This document shows positions 8,091 through 17,365 of a DNA stretch of 64,000 nucleotides, piece after piece. The stretch is taken from positions 2,418,001 through 2,482,000 of the forward strand of contig JAKGBX010000001.1 in NCBI GenBank assembly GCA_021555075.1, given 5' to 3'. The notes under the pieces were generated by a model. That model was given only the letters and a program-made list of their open reading frames with translations. It had not been told where the DNA came from and ran no database searches. Within the stretch, counting starts at the first letter, position 1. Each line of letters starts with the position of its first letter. This DNA comes from Rhodobacteraceae bacterium LMO-JJ12. Its GTDB lineage: Bacteria; Pseudomonadota; Alphaproteobacteria; Rhodobacterales; Rhodobacteraceae. A program made the position numbers and the translations under genes.

Positions 8091-10573
8091 CTTCCGTCTC
8101 CGTCGCCATCTCCGTCGGCGTCTTCATCTGTGTCGCGTGCCTCAAAATCGTCCGCGTCAAGATGGACCGCCCCCGACCGTTGCACCGTACCCTGCCCGGT
8201 CTCATGCGCCGTCTCGTGCTTCGTTTCCGGCTCCGGTTCGGCCTCTGTCACCGCGCGCGCCGGGGTGCTCAACACTTCCGGGTTGCGAAGCCAGATATCA
8301 CGCTGCGCGAAGGGGATCTCGATGCCTTCTTCGGCAAAGCGCTCGGCGATACAATGGTTGATCTCGGATTTCACCTTCATGATCCAGTTCACATCCCGCA
8401 GGATCGCGCGTATCTCGAAATCCAGAGAATCCGCGCCGAAACCCTGAAAAATCACGCTCGGCGCAGGATTCGCCAAAACCATCGGTTGCGCATGGGCGAT
8501 TTCGCTCAGGATCTCCTCGATCCGCCTGGTATCACTGCCATAGGCGACCCCGACAGGCACGATCACCCGCCCGATGGTATTGCCACGGGTATAATTGGTC
8601 ACGCTGCCCGTGACGAAATCGGCGTTTGGCACGATCACATCGGTGCGGTCAAAAGTCTCGATCCGGGTCGAGCGCACCGAAATGTCGCGCACCGTGCCGT
8701 GGACACCCCCAACCTCGATCCAGTCGCCCTCCGAAATCGGCCTCTCTATCAAAAGGATGATGCCTGATACAAAGTTGGAAACGATATTCTGAAGGCCAAA
8801 ACCGATCCCGACCGAAAGCGCCCCTGCCACGATAGCCAGTGAAGACAGGTCGATCCCCGCGCTGGTAATGGCAATCAGAGCAGCCAGGAAGATGCCGATA
8901 TACCCAATACCCGACACAAACGCATTGCGCGCGCCCATGTCCATCTTGGTTTTCGGTAGAACCGTGTTCTTCAATGTGCCCTGCAACAACCGGGTGAGCG
9001 TCAAGCCAATGACAAACACGATCGCCAGCTTCATGAAGACCGTCGGGCTGATGGTCACATCACCGATCTGAAACCCTTCGAACGCCTGGCGCCACAGTTC
9101 GTCAAGCTGGGTCTGGCTCACCCCCCAGATCAGCGCCAGACGCGGCGCCGCCAGAAGAACCAGTGCCATGCCCGTCAGGACCGGAACCAACCCCTCGCGT
9201 GCCTCTTCCTGCCGACGTATCAAGACATAAAGTTCGGCAAGAACCCGTTGCAGGATCAGCACGAACCCCATGAGCAAAAGCGATTCCAACAGCGGGAACA
9301 GGCTGCGTTCTGCGGCGCGCAGATACCCCAGTGCCGCCAGCAACGGCGCCACAAACGCCAGAACCGCAAACGCGCGCCCGACCAGCCGATAAAGCCGTTC
9401 CGTATAGCGCGGCGGTTCCTCGGTTTCCTCGGCCTGCGCCTTGACCGCGTCGCCATGCGTGCGCAGCAACACCCCCATCCGCCAGACCAGTATCCCACCC
9501 AACACAATCAACGGAAACAGGATCACCCCGCGCGCGCTCTCCGACCAAGTGTCAAAGCGCGCCAACTCCTTGAGCACCCCACTCAATGCCAGTACCAACC
9601 CGATCAGCCCGGTGACAAGCCGCCCCTCGCGCAACCGTTCCGGCGAGAGTATCAAAGGCGCGATCTGCGCCTCTCCCTTGGGGAAAAAACGAACCCCGAT
9701 CCAAAGCGCCACCAGAATCATCAGCCCGGCATTCGCGATCTCTTGCAACAAAGGTGCCAGGCGCACCCCGACAATCTCCGAGATATAAACCGCCGAGATC
9801 AGAGCCAGCAGACCGATCATCGGCAAGACCACCTGGCCCAGCGACAGCACAAACCCCCAGAGCCAGCGGGCTGGCGTCCGGCGGCGCGCCATCACCCCCT
9901 GCGCCAACCGCAACATCCAGCGCCGCCCGCGCACCAACAAGACCAGCCCAACCACCACCAGCGCAATCACCAGCGGCAGGTTCTCGCGAAACGCCGCATT
10001 CTGCGTCGGATTGGTCCACGCCGCCGCGACCTCGTTTTGGATGTTGACCAGAGAGTCGCCTAACGTGGTCACCCCCTCTGCCCAAAGCGTCGGATTGAGC
10101 GGTGTCGGCCCACGCGCCAGCAACGCCTCGGCCTGTCGTTCACGCAGCAGCGCGTCAATCTCGGAAATCAGCACATTGGCGCGTGAAAGCCCGACCTCGG
10201 CCGCCCGTTTCGGGGCCGTAATCTTCTCCAGCCGCTCTTTCAGCTCCTGGCGTTGTGCCGCTATATCTTCAGCTTCCGTGCCCTCTTCCGGCGCCGGTCC
10301 AAGCGCTGAAAGTTGCGCCTGCACTGCGGAAATGGTCTTGGCGTTGATCGATTGCGCCTCGTTGAACTTTTCACGCCAGCCCACCAATTCGGCGCGCAGC
10401 GCCTCCATGGCCACATTTGACGCGCGCCCCGCCTCAATCGAGTTTTCCGCCCTGAGCGCCGTGCGCGACCAGGCGTCGTAATCAACAGTGCTTTCGCTTT
10501 GACCAAATGCCGCCGAGACCGTCAGAGTCAGCGACAAAAGCAGCCACAAGGAGGCGCGCCAAAGCGCCATCAT
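8087..10573 (-). CDS. Large mechanosensitive ion channel (MscS family, DUF3772 domain)
   Basis: 828 aa. A signal peptide (LWLLLSLTLTVSAAFGQ) is followed by a coiled periplasmic domain of about 170 residues rich in Ala, Glu and Arg (DUF3772 type), about ten membrane segments and then the MscS core: the pore helix region ALSVGIGFGLQNIVSNFVSG, the beta domain ISEGDWIEVGGVHGTVRDIS and the cytoplasmic alpha/beta domain. The C-terminal tail is acidic (DADDFEARDTDEDADGDGD). Such channels open under membrane tension and release osmolytes during osmotic down-shock. The start at 10573 (ATGATG) overlaps the cysK stop; an upstream start would run into cysK. AlaX follows with a four-base overlap. Confidence 0.9.
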   Translation of the reverse strand: MMALWRASLWLLLSLTLTVSAAFGQSESTVDYDAWSRTALRAENSIEAGRASNVAMEALRAELVGWREKFNEAQSINAKTISAVQAQLSALGPAPEEGTEAEDIAAQRQELKERLEKITAPKRAAEVGLSRANVLISEIDALLRERQAEALLARGPTPLNPTLWAEGVTTLGDSLVNIQNEVAAAWTNPTQNAAFRENLPLVIALVVVGLVLLVRGRRWMLRLAQGVMARRRTPARWLWGFVLSLGQVVLPMIGLLALISAVYISEIVGVRLAPLLQEIANAGLMILVALWIGVRFFPKGEAQIAPLILSPERLREGRLVTGLIGLVLALSGVLKELARFDTWSESARGVILFPLIVLGGILVWRMGVLLRTHGDAVKAQAEETEEPPRYTERLYRLVGRAFAVLAFVAPLLAALGYLRAAERSLFPLLESLLLMGFVLILQRVLAELYVLIRRQEEAREGLVPVLTGMALVLLAAPRLALIWGVSQTQLDELWRQAFEGFQIGDVTISPTVFMKLAIVFVIGLTLTRLLQGTLKNTVLPKTKMDMGARNAFVSGIGYIGIFLAALIAITSAGIDLSSLAIVAGALSVGIGFGLQNIVSNFVSGIILLIERPISEGDWIEVGGVHGTVRDISVRSTRIETFDRTDVIVPNADFVTGSVTNYTRGNTIGRVIVPVGVAYGSDTRRIEEILSEIAHAQPMVLANPAPSVIFQGFGADSLDFEIRAILRDVNWIMKVKSEINHCIAERFAEEGIEIPFAQRDIWLRNPEVLSTPARAVTEAEPEPETKHETAHETGQGTVQRSGAVHLDADDFEARDTDEDADGDGDGDGR

Positions 10574-11613
10574 TCGGCCTCGAATACTTCGGGAATATCC
10601 TTGGGCGCACGATCCAGCCATTCTGGCACCGGCAGAGATTTCTCACGCAGGAACTCCGGGTTGAACAACTTGGTCTGATAGCGCGTGCCATAATCGCACA
10701 GCACCGTGACAATCGTGTGCCCCGGCCCCATCTCGCGCGCCATGCGCACCGCGCCAGCCACATTGATCCCGGAAGAACCACCAAGGCAAAGCCCCTCATG
10801 CTCAAGCAAATCGAACACATAAGGCAGCGCCTCTTCGTCCGGCACCTGATAGGCCATATCGGGCTTGAACCCTTCAAGGTTCTTGGTAATGCGCACCTGC
10901 CCGATGCCTTCAGCGATCGAGCCGCCTTCCATCTTGATCTCGCCGGTGGTGTAATAGCTGTAAAGCCCCGCCCCCATCGGATCGGCGATACCGATCTTGA
11001 CGCCTTTAGGCTGAAGCACCATCGCCGTGCCCACCAATGTCCCGCCTGAGCCGACAGCACAGATAAATCCGTCCACCTTGCCGCCGGTCTGCTCCCAGAT
11101 TTCGGGACCGGTGGTCTCGATATGCGCCTGTCGGTTGGCCACATTGTCAAACTGGTTGGCCCAGATTGCCCCGTTGGGCTCGGTCTTGGCCAGCTCACGC
11201 GCCAAACGCTCGGAATAGCGCACGAAATTATTCGGGTTGCGATAGGGTTTGGCCGGCACCTGAACCAACTCGGCTCCCGCCAGCCGCAGCATGTCCTTCT
11301 TCTCTTCGCTCTGGGTCTCGGGGATCACGATCACCGTCTTGAACCCCATCGAACTCCCGACCAGAGCCAGCCCGATACCGGTGTTTCCCGCGGTGCCCTC
11401 AACAATCGTGCCGCCGGGTTTCAACGTACCATCGGCAATCGCCGCGCGGATGATGAAAAGCGCGGCACGGTCCTTGACGGATTGCCCCGGATTGAGAAAC
11501 TCGGCCTTGCCCAGAATGGTGCACCCGGTTTCTTCGCTGGCCCGGCGCAGCTTGATCAGAGGCGTATTGCCCACGGCTTGGGCGAGATCTTGGGCAATCG
11601 GCTGAAAAGTCAT
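10570..11613 (-). CDS. cysK: Cysteine synthase A (O-acetylserine sulfhydrylase)
   Basis: 347 aa PLP enzyme that makes L-cysteine from O-acetylserine and sulfide. The PLP lysine is in NPGQSVKDRAA near residue 47, the substrate loop is EGTAGNTGIG and the phosphate-binding loop is GSGGTLVG. The C-terminal extension (about 40 residues beyond the bacterial minimum) contains PVPEWLDRAP. An AAGGA site precedes the ATG. It lies directly downstream of trgB, the same order as the Rhodobacter sphaeroides tellurite-resistance locus, where cysK was linked to tellurite resistance. Its stop overlaps the start of the mechanosensitive channel gene. Confidence 0.95.
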   Translation of the reverse strand: MTFQPIAQDLAQAVGNTPLIKLRRASEETGCTILGKAEFLNPGQSVKDRAALFIIRAAIADGTLKPGGTIVEGTAGNTGIGLALVGSSMGFKTVIVIPETQSEEKKDMLRLAGAELVQVPAKPYRNPNNFVRYSERLARELAKTEPNGAIWANQFDNVANRQAHIETTGPEIWEQTGGKVDGFICAVGSGGTLVGTAMVLQPKGVKIGIADPMGAGLYSYYTTGEIKMEGGSIAEGIGQVRITKNLEGFKPDMAYQVPDEEALPYVFDLLEHEGLCLGGSSGINVAGAVRMAREMGPGHTIVTVLCDYGTRYQTKLFNPEFLREKSLPVPEWLDRAPKDIPEVFEAE

Positions 11614-11699
11614 GCGTGCGGTCCTTGGGTAGCGTTCAATCCGCGTTCAGATGTAGGCCTCCGCGCCCGCGAACTCAAGCCGCGAAGCCACCGGCAGAG

Positions 11700-12836
11700 T
11701 CACGCCTTCGCCATTGCGCGCAGCCGCTCACGCTCCTTGGCCAGCCACAAAAGCGACACGACAAGCGGGGCGTCATTGGCCTCGCCCGTCTCAATCAGGC
11801 GCATCGCGGCATCAAAGCTCAACACATGGCTGCGAATGTCCTCCTGCTCATCGGCCACCCCGCCCAGCCCCGCCGCCGCATCGGGCAGATCGGTAATGCC
11901 GACATAGCTGTGAAACATCTCGGTGGAATAGCCCGGCGAAGCGTAATAGCGCGCGATCGGTTCAAGCCGGTGCAACTGCAGCCCCGCTTCTTCCTCAGTT
12001 TCCCTATGGGCCGTGGACTCGGGCGTTTCGAACCCGTCGATTCGCCCCGCAATCGGTTCCAGCAACCAAGGATGCCGATCACCGCGCACATAGGCGCCCA
12101 TGCGGATCTGTTCGATCACCATCACCCGGTCACGCAACGGATCATAAGGCAGAACCGTCGCCGCATCGCCCGCGACGAAAACCTCGCGTTCCATCTCGCC
12201 GCTCATCTCGCCATCAAAGCGCATGTGACGTAACTGCAACGTTTTTAGCAGGAAATATCCGGCGTGGCTGACCTCTTGTGCCAACAGATCCACGTCCTCC
12301 CGCCCCTTTTCACAGCGATATTCGGTCGGCGTCCGCTCGTTTTCCGCCAAAAGACTGGCAGCCGCGCGGGTCAGGATCATCTTGTAGCGGTCCGCTATCT
12401 GCGCGCCGCTCAGCACCCCGATATACCCCATCACTTCGCGCGCCGAATACCGGGTCAACGGCCAGAAATCGCGCACCCAATCCGCAAGCGACCACGGCGC
12501 ACCGGCCTGCCACAATCCGGGCTGCGGGAAATACACATGCGCCGTTTCCACCCCGGCATCGCTGCGCACACTGACCTCTCTCAGATCATACCCAAAGCCC
12601 AACTCATAGTGATTGAGCCGCTCCAGAACTTCGCCCTCGACATCGCGCAATATCAGCCCGTCACAGCTCTGCTCCTCGGCCATTTCGATCAAAGGAAAGC
12701 TGTGCCCGTCGGCCCAGACCACACGATGCCCCTCAAGACGCGCCGCCTCTGGTGCCAGTGCTCTCCAAGATTTCCCGGCCACAAGCTCAAGCAGCGCGGA
12801 ATGGCGCAGGGTGCCATACAAGAATAAGTTTATCAT
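11700..12836 (-). CDS. trgB: TrgB-like protein: AIG2/gamma-glutamylcyclotransferase-like domain fused to a Nudix hydrolase
   Basis: 378 aa. Residues 1 to about 110 form an AIG2/GGCT-like domain (LFLYGTLRHSALLELVAG, a LNHYELGFGY segment). About residues 170-370 are an ADP-ribose pyrophosphatase-type Nudix domain with a perfect box: G-x5-E-x7-R-E-x2-E-E-x-G within GRIDGFETPESTAHRETEEE. The order trgA-trgB-cysK matches the tellurite-resistance locus of Rhodobacter sphaeroides, where TrgA and TrgB together raised tellurite resistance (established for that organism, not tested here). The Nudix part probably hydrolyses a nucleoside diphosphate derivative; the role of the first domain is unclear. 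No clear ribosome site precedes the ATG, so coupling to trgA 28 bases upstream is likely. Confidence 0.88.
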   Translation of the reverse strand: MINLFLYGTLRHSALLELVAGKSWRALAPEAARLEGHRVVWADGHSFPLIEMAEEQSCDGLILRDVEGEVLERLNHYELGFGYDLREVSVRSDAGVETAHVYFPQPGLWQAGAPWSLADWVRDFWPLTRYSAREVMGYIGVLSGAQIADRYKMILTRAAASLLAENERTPTEYRCEKGREDVDLLAQEVSHAGYFLLKTLQLRHMRFDGEMSGEMEREVFVAGDAATVLPYDPLRDRVMVIEQIRMGAYVRGDRHPWLLEPIAGRIDGFETPESTAHRETEEEAGLQLHRLEPIARYYASPGYSTEMFHSYVGITDLPDAAAGLGGVADEQEDIRSHVLSFDAAMRLIETGEANDAPLVVSLLWLAKERERLRAMAKA

Positions 12837-12864
12837 TTTATAACAATAGCTTGTGGCAAATCAT

Positions 12865-13314
12865 TCAACTCCAGCGGCGCTTGACGAACTCACCAATCAC
12901 CCCTGCCAACATGCCGCCCACAAGCAACACGCCGAGAATTGAGCCATGCGCCAGATAACCAGCATAGTCGATGCCCAGTTTGAATACGGAGACAATCGCC
13001 TCAACCGGCCCGTCATAGCGGCGCGCCAACGACAGGCGCAGCATCTCGGCAAACGAATGCGCAAACAGGCACCAGAACACCAGCGTCAACATACCGGTAA
13101 AGCCGATCCCTATCGCCGTCACATAATCCGATCCCAATCGCTTGCCGACGACGATCCATCCCACAAGAATACCAATGGCAGCATTGACCAGTTGAAAGCT
13201 TCCGAAACTCTGCCGTTGCGTTTCAGCGGTGATCACATCCATTACCAAATCCGAAACAACCCAAGCCAGCGCGGCATAAAGCAGAGCAGAAACAAGTCGA
13301 TAGGATGTTGGCAT
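12865..13314 (-). CDS. trgA: TrgA-like inner-membrane protein (tellurite resistance)
   Basis: 149 aa with four predicted membrane segments (about residues 5-27, 40-58, 65-92 and 118-143). It has the size and topology of Rhodobacter TrgA, and it precedes a TrgB-like gene and cysK in the known locus order. Its biochemical role is not established; with TrgB it is linked to tellurite resistance in Rhodobacter sphaeroides. The start codon overlaps the stop of the upstream methyltransferase gene by one base (TGATG) and there is no strong ribosome site, which suggests coupled translation. Confidence 0.85.
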   Translation of the reverse strand: MPTSYRLVSALLYAALAWVVSDLVMDVITAETQRQSFGSFQLVNAAIGILVGWIVVGKRLGSDYVTAIGIGFTGMLTLVFWCLFAHSFAEMLRLSLARRYDGPVEAIVSVFKLGIDYAGYLAHGSILGVLLVGGMLAGVIGEFVKRRWS

Positions 13315-14528
13315 CAGGTGGGTCTCGGGTTGCTTACCGTTATCTGGACTACATCGCAGTTACCCCCATGAAAGGCCGCCGCGCAAGAGGTGAGATAGAA
13401 ATTCCACATCCGGCGAAACCGCTCATCAAACCCCAACGCGCTCACCTCGTCCCATTTTCCGTTGAATTCCTCATGCCAGCGGCGCAGCGTTTGTGAATAG
13501 CTTTCGCCAAACGCCCGCATCGCCTCGACCGTCATACCCGCTTTCACGATCTCGGCCTGAAGCGCGGTCTTTGACGGCAGCATGCCTCCGGGAAAGATGT
13601 ATTTCTGAATGAAATCCACGCCCTTGCGATAGACCTCAAAGCGCTTCTCATGAATCGTGATGATCTGCAAAACCGCGCGCGCCTCGGGTTTCAGACAATC
13701 GCGCACCCTGTTGAAATAGACTGGCCAGTATTTCTCGCCAACGGCCTCGAACATCTCGATACTGACAATCCCGTCATAGCGCCCCGTCTCGTCGCGATAG
13801 TCCTGCATCTTCAACTCGACCAAATCGGAAATACCGGCTTTTTCAATCCGTTCCCGCCCATACTTCAACTGTTCTTCGCTGATGGTCAGCCCGGTCACCC
13901 GCAGCCCGCGCTCCTTGGCCGCATATTCGGCGAACCCGCCCCAGCCACAGCCGATTTCCAACACGTGATCGCCCGGACGCAGCCCCAGCTGATCGACCAT
14001 GGCGGCATATTTTGCTCTCTGCGCCGCCTCCAGACTCTCCTGCCCGGTTTCGAAAAGTGCGCTGGAATACGTCATCGTATCATCCAGCCACAGCGCATAG
14101 AATTCATTGCCCAGGTCATAGTGATAGGAAATGTTCTCGCGCGCCTGCTCCTTGGTGTTAGAATTCATCCAGTGGCGCAGCCGCTCAAACGCGCGCACCA
14201 GCGATTGACCGGGAAACCCGCGGTAAAGCTCGTCATTGCCGGAATTGAGCAGATCAAGAAACGCCTGCAAATCAGGCGTACTCCATTGCTCTTCCAGATA
14301 GGCGTCGCAAAAGCCCAGCTCGCCCTCGCGGATCAGCCGCGAAAATACGTCCATGCTGTGCAAATGCAGTTCGGCCACCGGCCCGGCGGTCTTGCCTTCG
14401 GCACGAAACCGGCGCCCATCAGGCAACACGAAATCCAGCCTGCCCACCCGCATACGCGTGGCGGTTTCAAACACCCTGGCAAAAAAGCGCGGCAGGTTCT
14501 CCTGCCCTTCGGTTGACGTCAGGACCAT
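13314..14528 (-). CDS. Cyclopropane-fatty-acyl-phospholipid synthase family methyltransferase
   Basis: 404 aa with start 14528, which has a very strong ribosome site (GGAGGGAAAGG). The N-terminal lipid-binding part is followed by the SAM-binding core: YHYDLGNEFYALWLDDTMTY (CFA signature), the nucleotide loop VLEIGCGWGGFAEYA and MFEAVGEKYW. CFA synthase transfers a methylene group from SAM onto membrane lipid double bonds, hardening membranes against acid and other stress. Some homologues methylate other lipids, so the exact product is not certain. It is linked by one-base overlap to trgA and follows the photolyase gene by 60 bases. Confidence 0.88.
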   Translation of the reverse strand: MVLTSTEGQENLPRFFARVFETATRMRVGRLDFVLPDGRRFRAEGKTAGPVAELHLHSMDVFSRLIREGELGFCDAYLEEQWSTPDLQAFLDLLNSGNDELYRGFPGQSLVRAFERLRHWMNSNTKEQARENISYHYDLGNEFYALWLDDTMTYSSALFETGQESLEAAQRAKYAAMVDQLGLRPGDHVLEIGCGWGGFAEYAAKERGLRVTGLTISEEQLKYGRERIEKAGISDLVELKMQDYRDETGRYDGIVSIEMFEAVGEKYWPVYFNRVRDCLKPEARAVLQIITIHEKRFEVYRKGVDFIQKYIFPGGMLPSKTALQAEIVKAGMTVEAMRAFGESYSQTLRRWHEEFNGKWDEVSALGFDERFRRMWNFYLTSCAAAFHGGNCDVVQITVSNPRPT

Positions 14529-14588
14529 CCTTTCCCTCCTGCACATCCTGCCCCCGAAGCTAGGACGCCGCGCAAGTTCTGGCAAGAA

Positions 14589-16022
14589 TTACCTTGTTTG
14601 GCCGTTTTTCAACGTCGAATACGCCTCAAGCGCGCGCCTGCGTCCCTCGGCCAAGCCCACCACCGGCGTAGGCCGCGCCATATCCGCCGCCCCCCCCCAA
14701 CTCTGCGGAATGGCGTCATAAAACGCCAACGCGCTCTCTGTCGGCGCGCGCGTTCCTTCCGCCAACCAGCGATTGCGATAGCGCCCGTCGGGGTCAAACT
14801 TCTCTGCCTGCGTATCGGGGTTGAACACCCGGAAATAGGGCGACGCATCCGGCCCGGTCCCCGCCACCCATTGCCAGCCCATCGCGTTGCTCGCCGCATC
14901 CCAATCGGTCAGGCAATCGGCGAACCAAGCGGCCCCCAACTTCCAGTGAATCATCAAATGCTTGGTCAGATATGAGGCGGCCAGCATCCGGGCGCGGTTG
15001 TGCATCCTGCCGGTCACATAAAGCTCGCGCATCGCCGCATCCACCAGCGCAATCCCGGTGCGCCCCCGCTGCCACGCGATGAAATGCGGATGCTCCGGGT
15101 CACTTATCCAGGGGAAATCCGCCCAGCCCTCACGCCAATTCTCGTTGAGCAACCTAGGGTCGTGAAACATCAGATGATGGGCAAAGTCGCGCCATGCAAG
15201 CTGGCGCATGAACGCTTCGGCGCCCCCCGCTCCTTCGGCCCTGTATCGCGCTGCGCTCTGCCAGATCTGGCGCGGCGAAATCTCGCCCAAGGCAAGGTAA
15301 TCCGACAATCGCGACGTGCCATCCTCGCCCAGCGCATCGCGCCCCTCGGCGTAGCCCTCCATCGCGTCGTCCAGAAACCCCTCCAGACGCTCTCGCGCCG
15401 CCGCTTCACCCGGCGCATGATGGCGGGCCACAACCGCGCGTCCACGTTGCAACCCCGCACCCAAATCCCAGCCCTGCAATGCCTCGCTCACAGGCCACCG
15501 ATCCGGCGCAGCGATCCCGGCCGGCAGGCCCAGCGCCGCGCCCGGATCAACGCCGCGGATCGTCTTCCAGAACGGCGTGAAAACCTTGTAATGCCCGCCC
15601 GTCCCCGTGCGCACCTCCCAAGGCTCATGCAACAACATGCCGGGATGGCTTTCCACTGTAATATCAGCGGCTTTCAGGTCAGATTTAATCCTCTCGTCGC
15701 GCGTTCGCGATTCGGGATCATAAAGCCGCTGCCAATGCACGCCGCCCGCCCCGGTTTCGCCAATCAGCGCGCCAAGCACAGCACCCGCCTCTCCCGATCG
15801 CAGGATCAACCGGCTGCCCGCCGCCGCCAACGAGTCTTGCAACGCCTCCAGCCCAACGCCCAACCGCCATTTCGCCGCCGCGCCCAGCGCGTCGATGGAT
15901 GCATCACGGATAAACACCGCAATCACCGGCCCCGCGCTGGCCGCCGCCCGCAAAGCCCGGTTGTCTGTCAGTCGTAAATCGCGCCGGATCCACCAGATTT
16001 GCGGCTGCATTGGCGCGCTCAC
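14589..16022 (-). CDS. phrB: Deoxyribodipyrimidine photolyase (class I CPD photolyase type)
   Basis: 477 aa, full length. The N-terminal antenna domain starts IWWIRRDLRLTDNRAL. The C-terminal FAD domain contains LGEISPRQIW, FAHHLMFH, ALVDAAMRELYVTGRMHNR and the tryptophan-rich DWDAASNAMGWQWVAGTG. It repairs UV-made cyclobutane pyrimidine dimers using blue light. The start is GTG, overlapping the TGA of the upstream aminotransferase gene (GTGA), so translation is coupled; an ATG four codons later is an alternative. Photolyase beside membrane and tellurite genes gives this block a general stress character. A cryptochrome-type paralogue cannot be excluded from motifs alone. Confidence 0.92.
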   Translation of the reverse strand: MSAPMQPQIWWIRRDLRLTDNRALRAAASAGPVIAVFIRDASIDALGAAAKWRLGVGLEALQDSLAAAGSRLILRSGEAGAVLGALIGETGAGGVHWQRLYDPESRTRDERIKSDLKAADITVESHPGMLLHEPWEVRTGTGGHYKVFTPFWKTIRGVDPGAALGLPAGIAAPDRWPVSEALQGWDLGAGLQRGRAVVARHHAPGEAAARERLEGFLDDAMEGYAEGRDALGEDGTSRLSDYLALGEISPRQIWQSAARYRAEGAGGAEAFMRQLAWRDFAHHLMFHDPRLLNENWREGWADFPWISDPEHPHFIAWQRGRTGIALVDAAMRELYVTGRMHNRARMLAASYLTKHLMIHWKLGAAWFADCLTDWDAASNAMGWQWVAGTGPDASPYFRVFNPDTQAEKFDPDGRYRNRWLAEGTRAPTESALAFYDAIPQSWGGAADMARPTPVVGLAEGRRRALEAYSTLKNGQTR

Positions 16023-17239
16023 AATTCGCGCTCCAACGCCTCCATCAACTGCGTAACCTCATCCTCGCTGGTGTAATGCACAAAGCTCAACCGCAACACG
16101 CCCTTCTCAGGGTCCACGCCACAGGCCTTGAGCGCGCGCACCGCATAAAAGTCGCCGCCCCCCGCCATTATACCATGCGCCGCCAACCGCTCGGCCGCCA
16201 CCGCGCCCGGCTCTTGCAATTGCACGGCCACCGTCGGCGCACGCAGCCCCGCATCGTTCGGCCCCAGAAGGCGCACGCCGTTCTTGGCGCGCAGATAATC
16301 CAAGAGCGGCTGCAACAGCTTGCGCTCATGTTCGCGCATCAGATCATGCACACCAATGCCGCGCGCCGTTGCGTCGCCGCCAATCGCGTGATGCTCGGCC
16401 AATGCGTCGATATAATCGGCCATGCCCGCGCTCGCCGCCACCTGCGCATGGTCCGGCCCCGCCGGGGTAAACCGCTTGTAAAGCGTATGGGCGTTGAAAT
16501 AATGCCCCTGATTGGGCAGCGCCTCGCCCAGCGCCCGCCGGATCACCATGATCCCCTGATGCGGCCCATAGGTCTTATAGGCCGAGAAAAGGTAAATATC
16601 TGGCCCCAACTCGCCCACATCGGGCAAACCATGGGGCGCATAAGACACCCCATCGACACAGACAAACGCCCCCGCCGCATGCGCCAGCGCCGTGATCTCG
16701 GTCACCGGGTTGATCTCGCCCACCACATTCGAGCAATGCGGAAAACACACCAGCCGCACGCTCTCGTCCAGCAGGTCTTCAAGCGCATCCGTATCCAGAT
16801 GCCCGGTGTCGCGATCAATTTCCCAAACCCTGATCTCGATCCCCTCATCGGCCAGCCGCCGCCAGGGCCCGGTATTGGCCTCATGGTCCTGATTGGTCAC
16901 GATGATCGCCTCGCCCAGCTTCATCCATTGGCGAAACGCCTGCGCCAGAACATAGGTGTTCTGCGTCGTCGACGGGCCAAAAGACACTTCGTCACTCTCA
17001 ACCCCAAGAAGCGCCGCGAGACGCGCGCGCGCCTCGTCCATTTCGGCGCCACCCAATCGGCTCGCCTCATAGGGCGCATAGGGTTGCACCTTGCGTTCGC
17101 GATAAAACCGCATCAGCCGGTCAATGACAAAGCGCGAGGTATAAGACCCCCCGGCATTCTCGAAAAAGGCCTGCCCTTTGAGAGACGGCACTTCAAAGGC
17201 GGGAAACTGCGCCCGCACGAAATTGATATCCAGATCCAT
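16019..17239 (-). CDS. Cysteine desulfurase-like class V aminotransferase
   Basis: 406 aa PLP protein. The N-terminal FFENAGGSYTS motif, FGPSTTQNTYVLAQ, the internal aldimine-coordinating CVDGVSYAPHG and the PLP lysine in FSAYKTYGPHQG are visible; the C-terminal half has LSFVHYTSEDEV. It belongs to the CsdA/SufS-like fold, which removes sulfur from cysteine, but I do not see a clear conserved active-site cysteine loop, so an isomerase or lyase of the same fold is possible. It is the first gene of the minus-strand run down to AlaX and overlaps the photolyase start by four bases. A bidirectional terminator separates it from the BCCT gene. Confidence 0.82.
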   Translation of the reverse strand: MDLDINFVRAQFPAFEVPSLKGQAFFENAGGSYTSRFVIDRLMRFYRERKVQPYAPYEASRLGGAEMDEARARLAALLGVESDEVSFGPSTTQNTYVLAQAFRQWMKLGEAIIVTNQDHEANTGPWRRLADEGIEIRVWEIDRDTGHLDTDALEDLLDESVRLVCFPHCSNVVGEINPVTEITALAHAAGAFVCVDGVSYAPHGLPDVGELGPDIYLFSAYKTYGPHQGIMVIRRALGEALPNQGHYFNAHTLYKRFTPAGPDHAQVAASAGMADYIDALAEHHAIGGDATARGIGVHDLMREHERKLLQPLLDYLRAKNGVRLLGPNDAGLRAPTVAVQLQEPGAVAAERLAAHGIMAGGGDFYAVRALKACGVDPEKGVLRLSFVHYTSEDEVTQLMEALEREL

Positions 17240-17314
17240 ACCTCAAACCCTACGATGATTTCGCCAAGCGTCAAGGCGCGCGTCACGCCCGCCCGTCCCC
17301 CTGCGTGACAAACG

Positions 17315-17342
17315 AAAAGGGCCCCGCAAGCGAGGCCCTTTT
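17315..17342. terminator. Bidirectional rho-independent terminator
   Basis: Nine-base perfect stem AAAAGGGCC/GGCCCTTTT around a ten-base loop. T-rich ends on both strands make it work in either direction. It lies between the BCCT transporter (ends 17366, minus) and the cysteine desulfurase-like gene (starts 17239, minus), so here it ends the BCCT transcript. Confidence 0.85.
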
Positions 17343-17365
17343 CCTTGACTGCAAAGCCCTTTTTT

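Noticed and set aside
16010-17308. 432-aa open frame on plus opposite the cysteine desulfurase-like gene
   Set aside because: No conserved motif, and the minus-strand PLP enzyme is complete.
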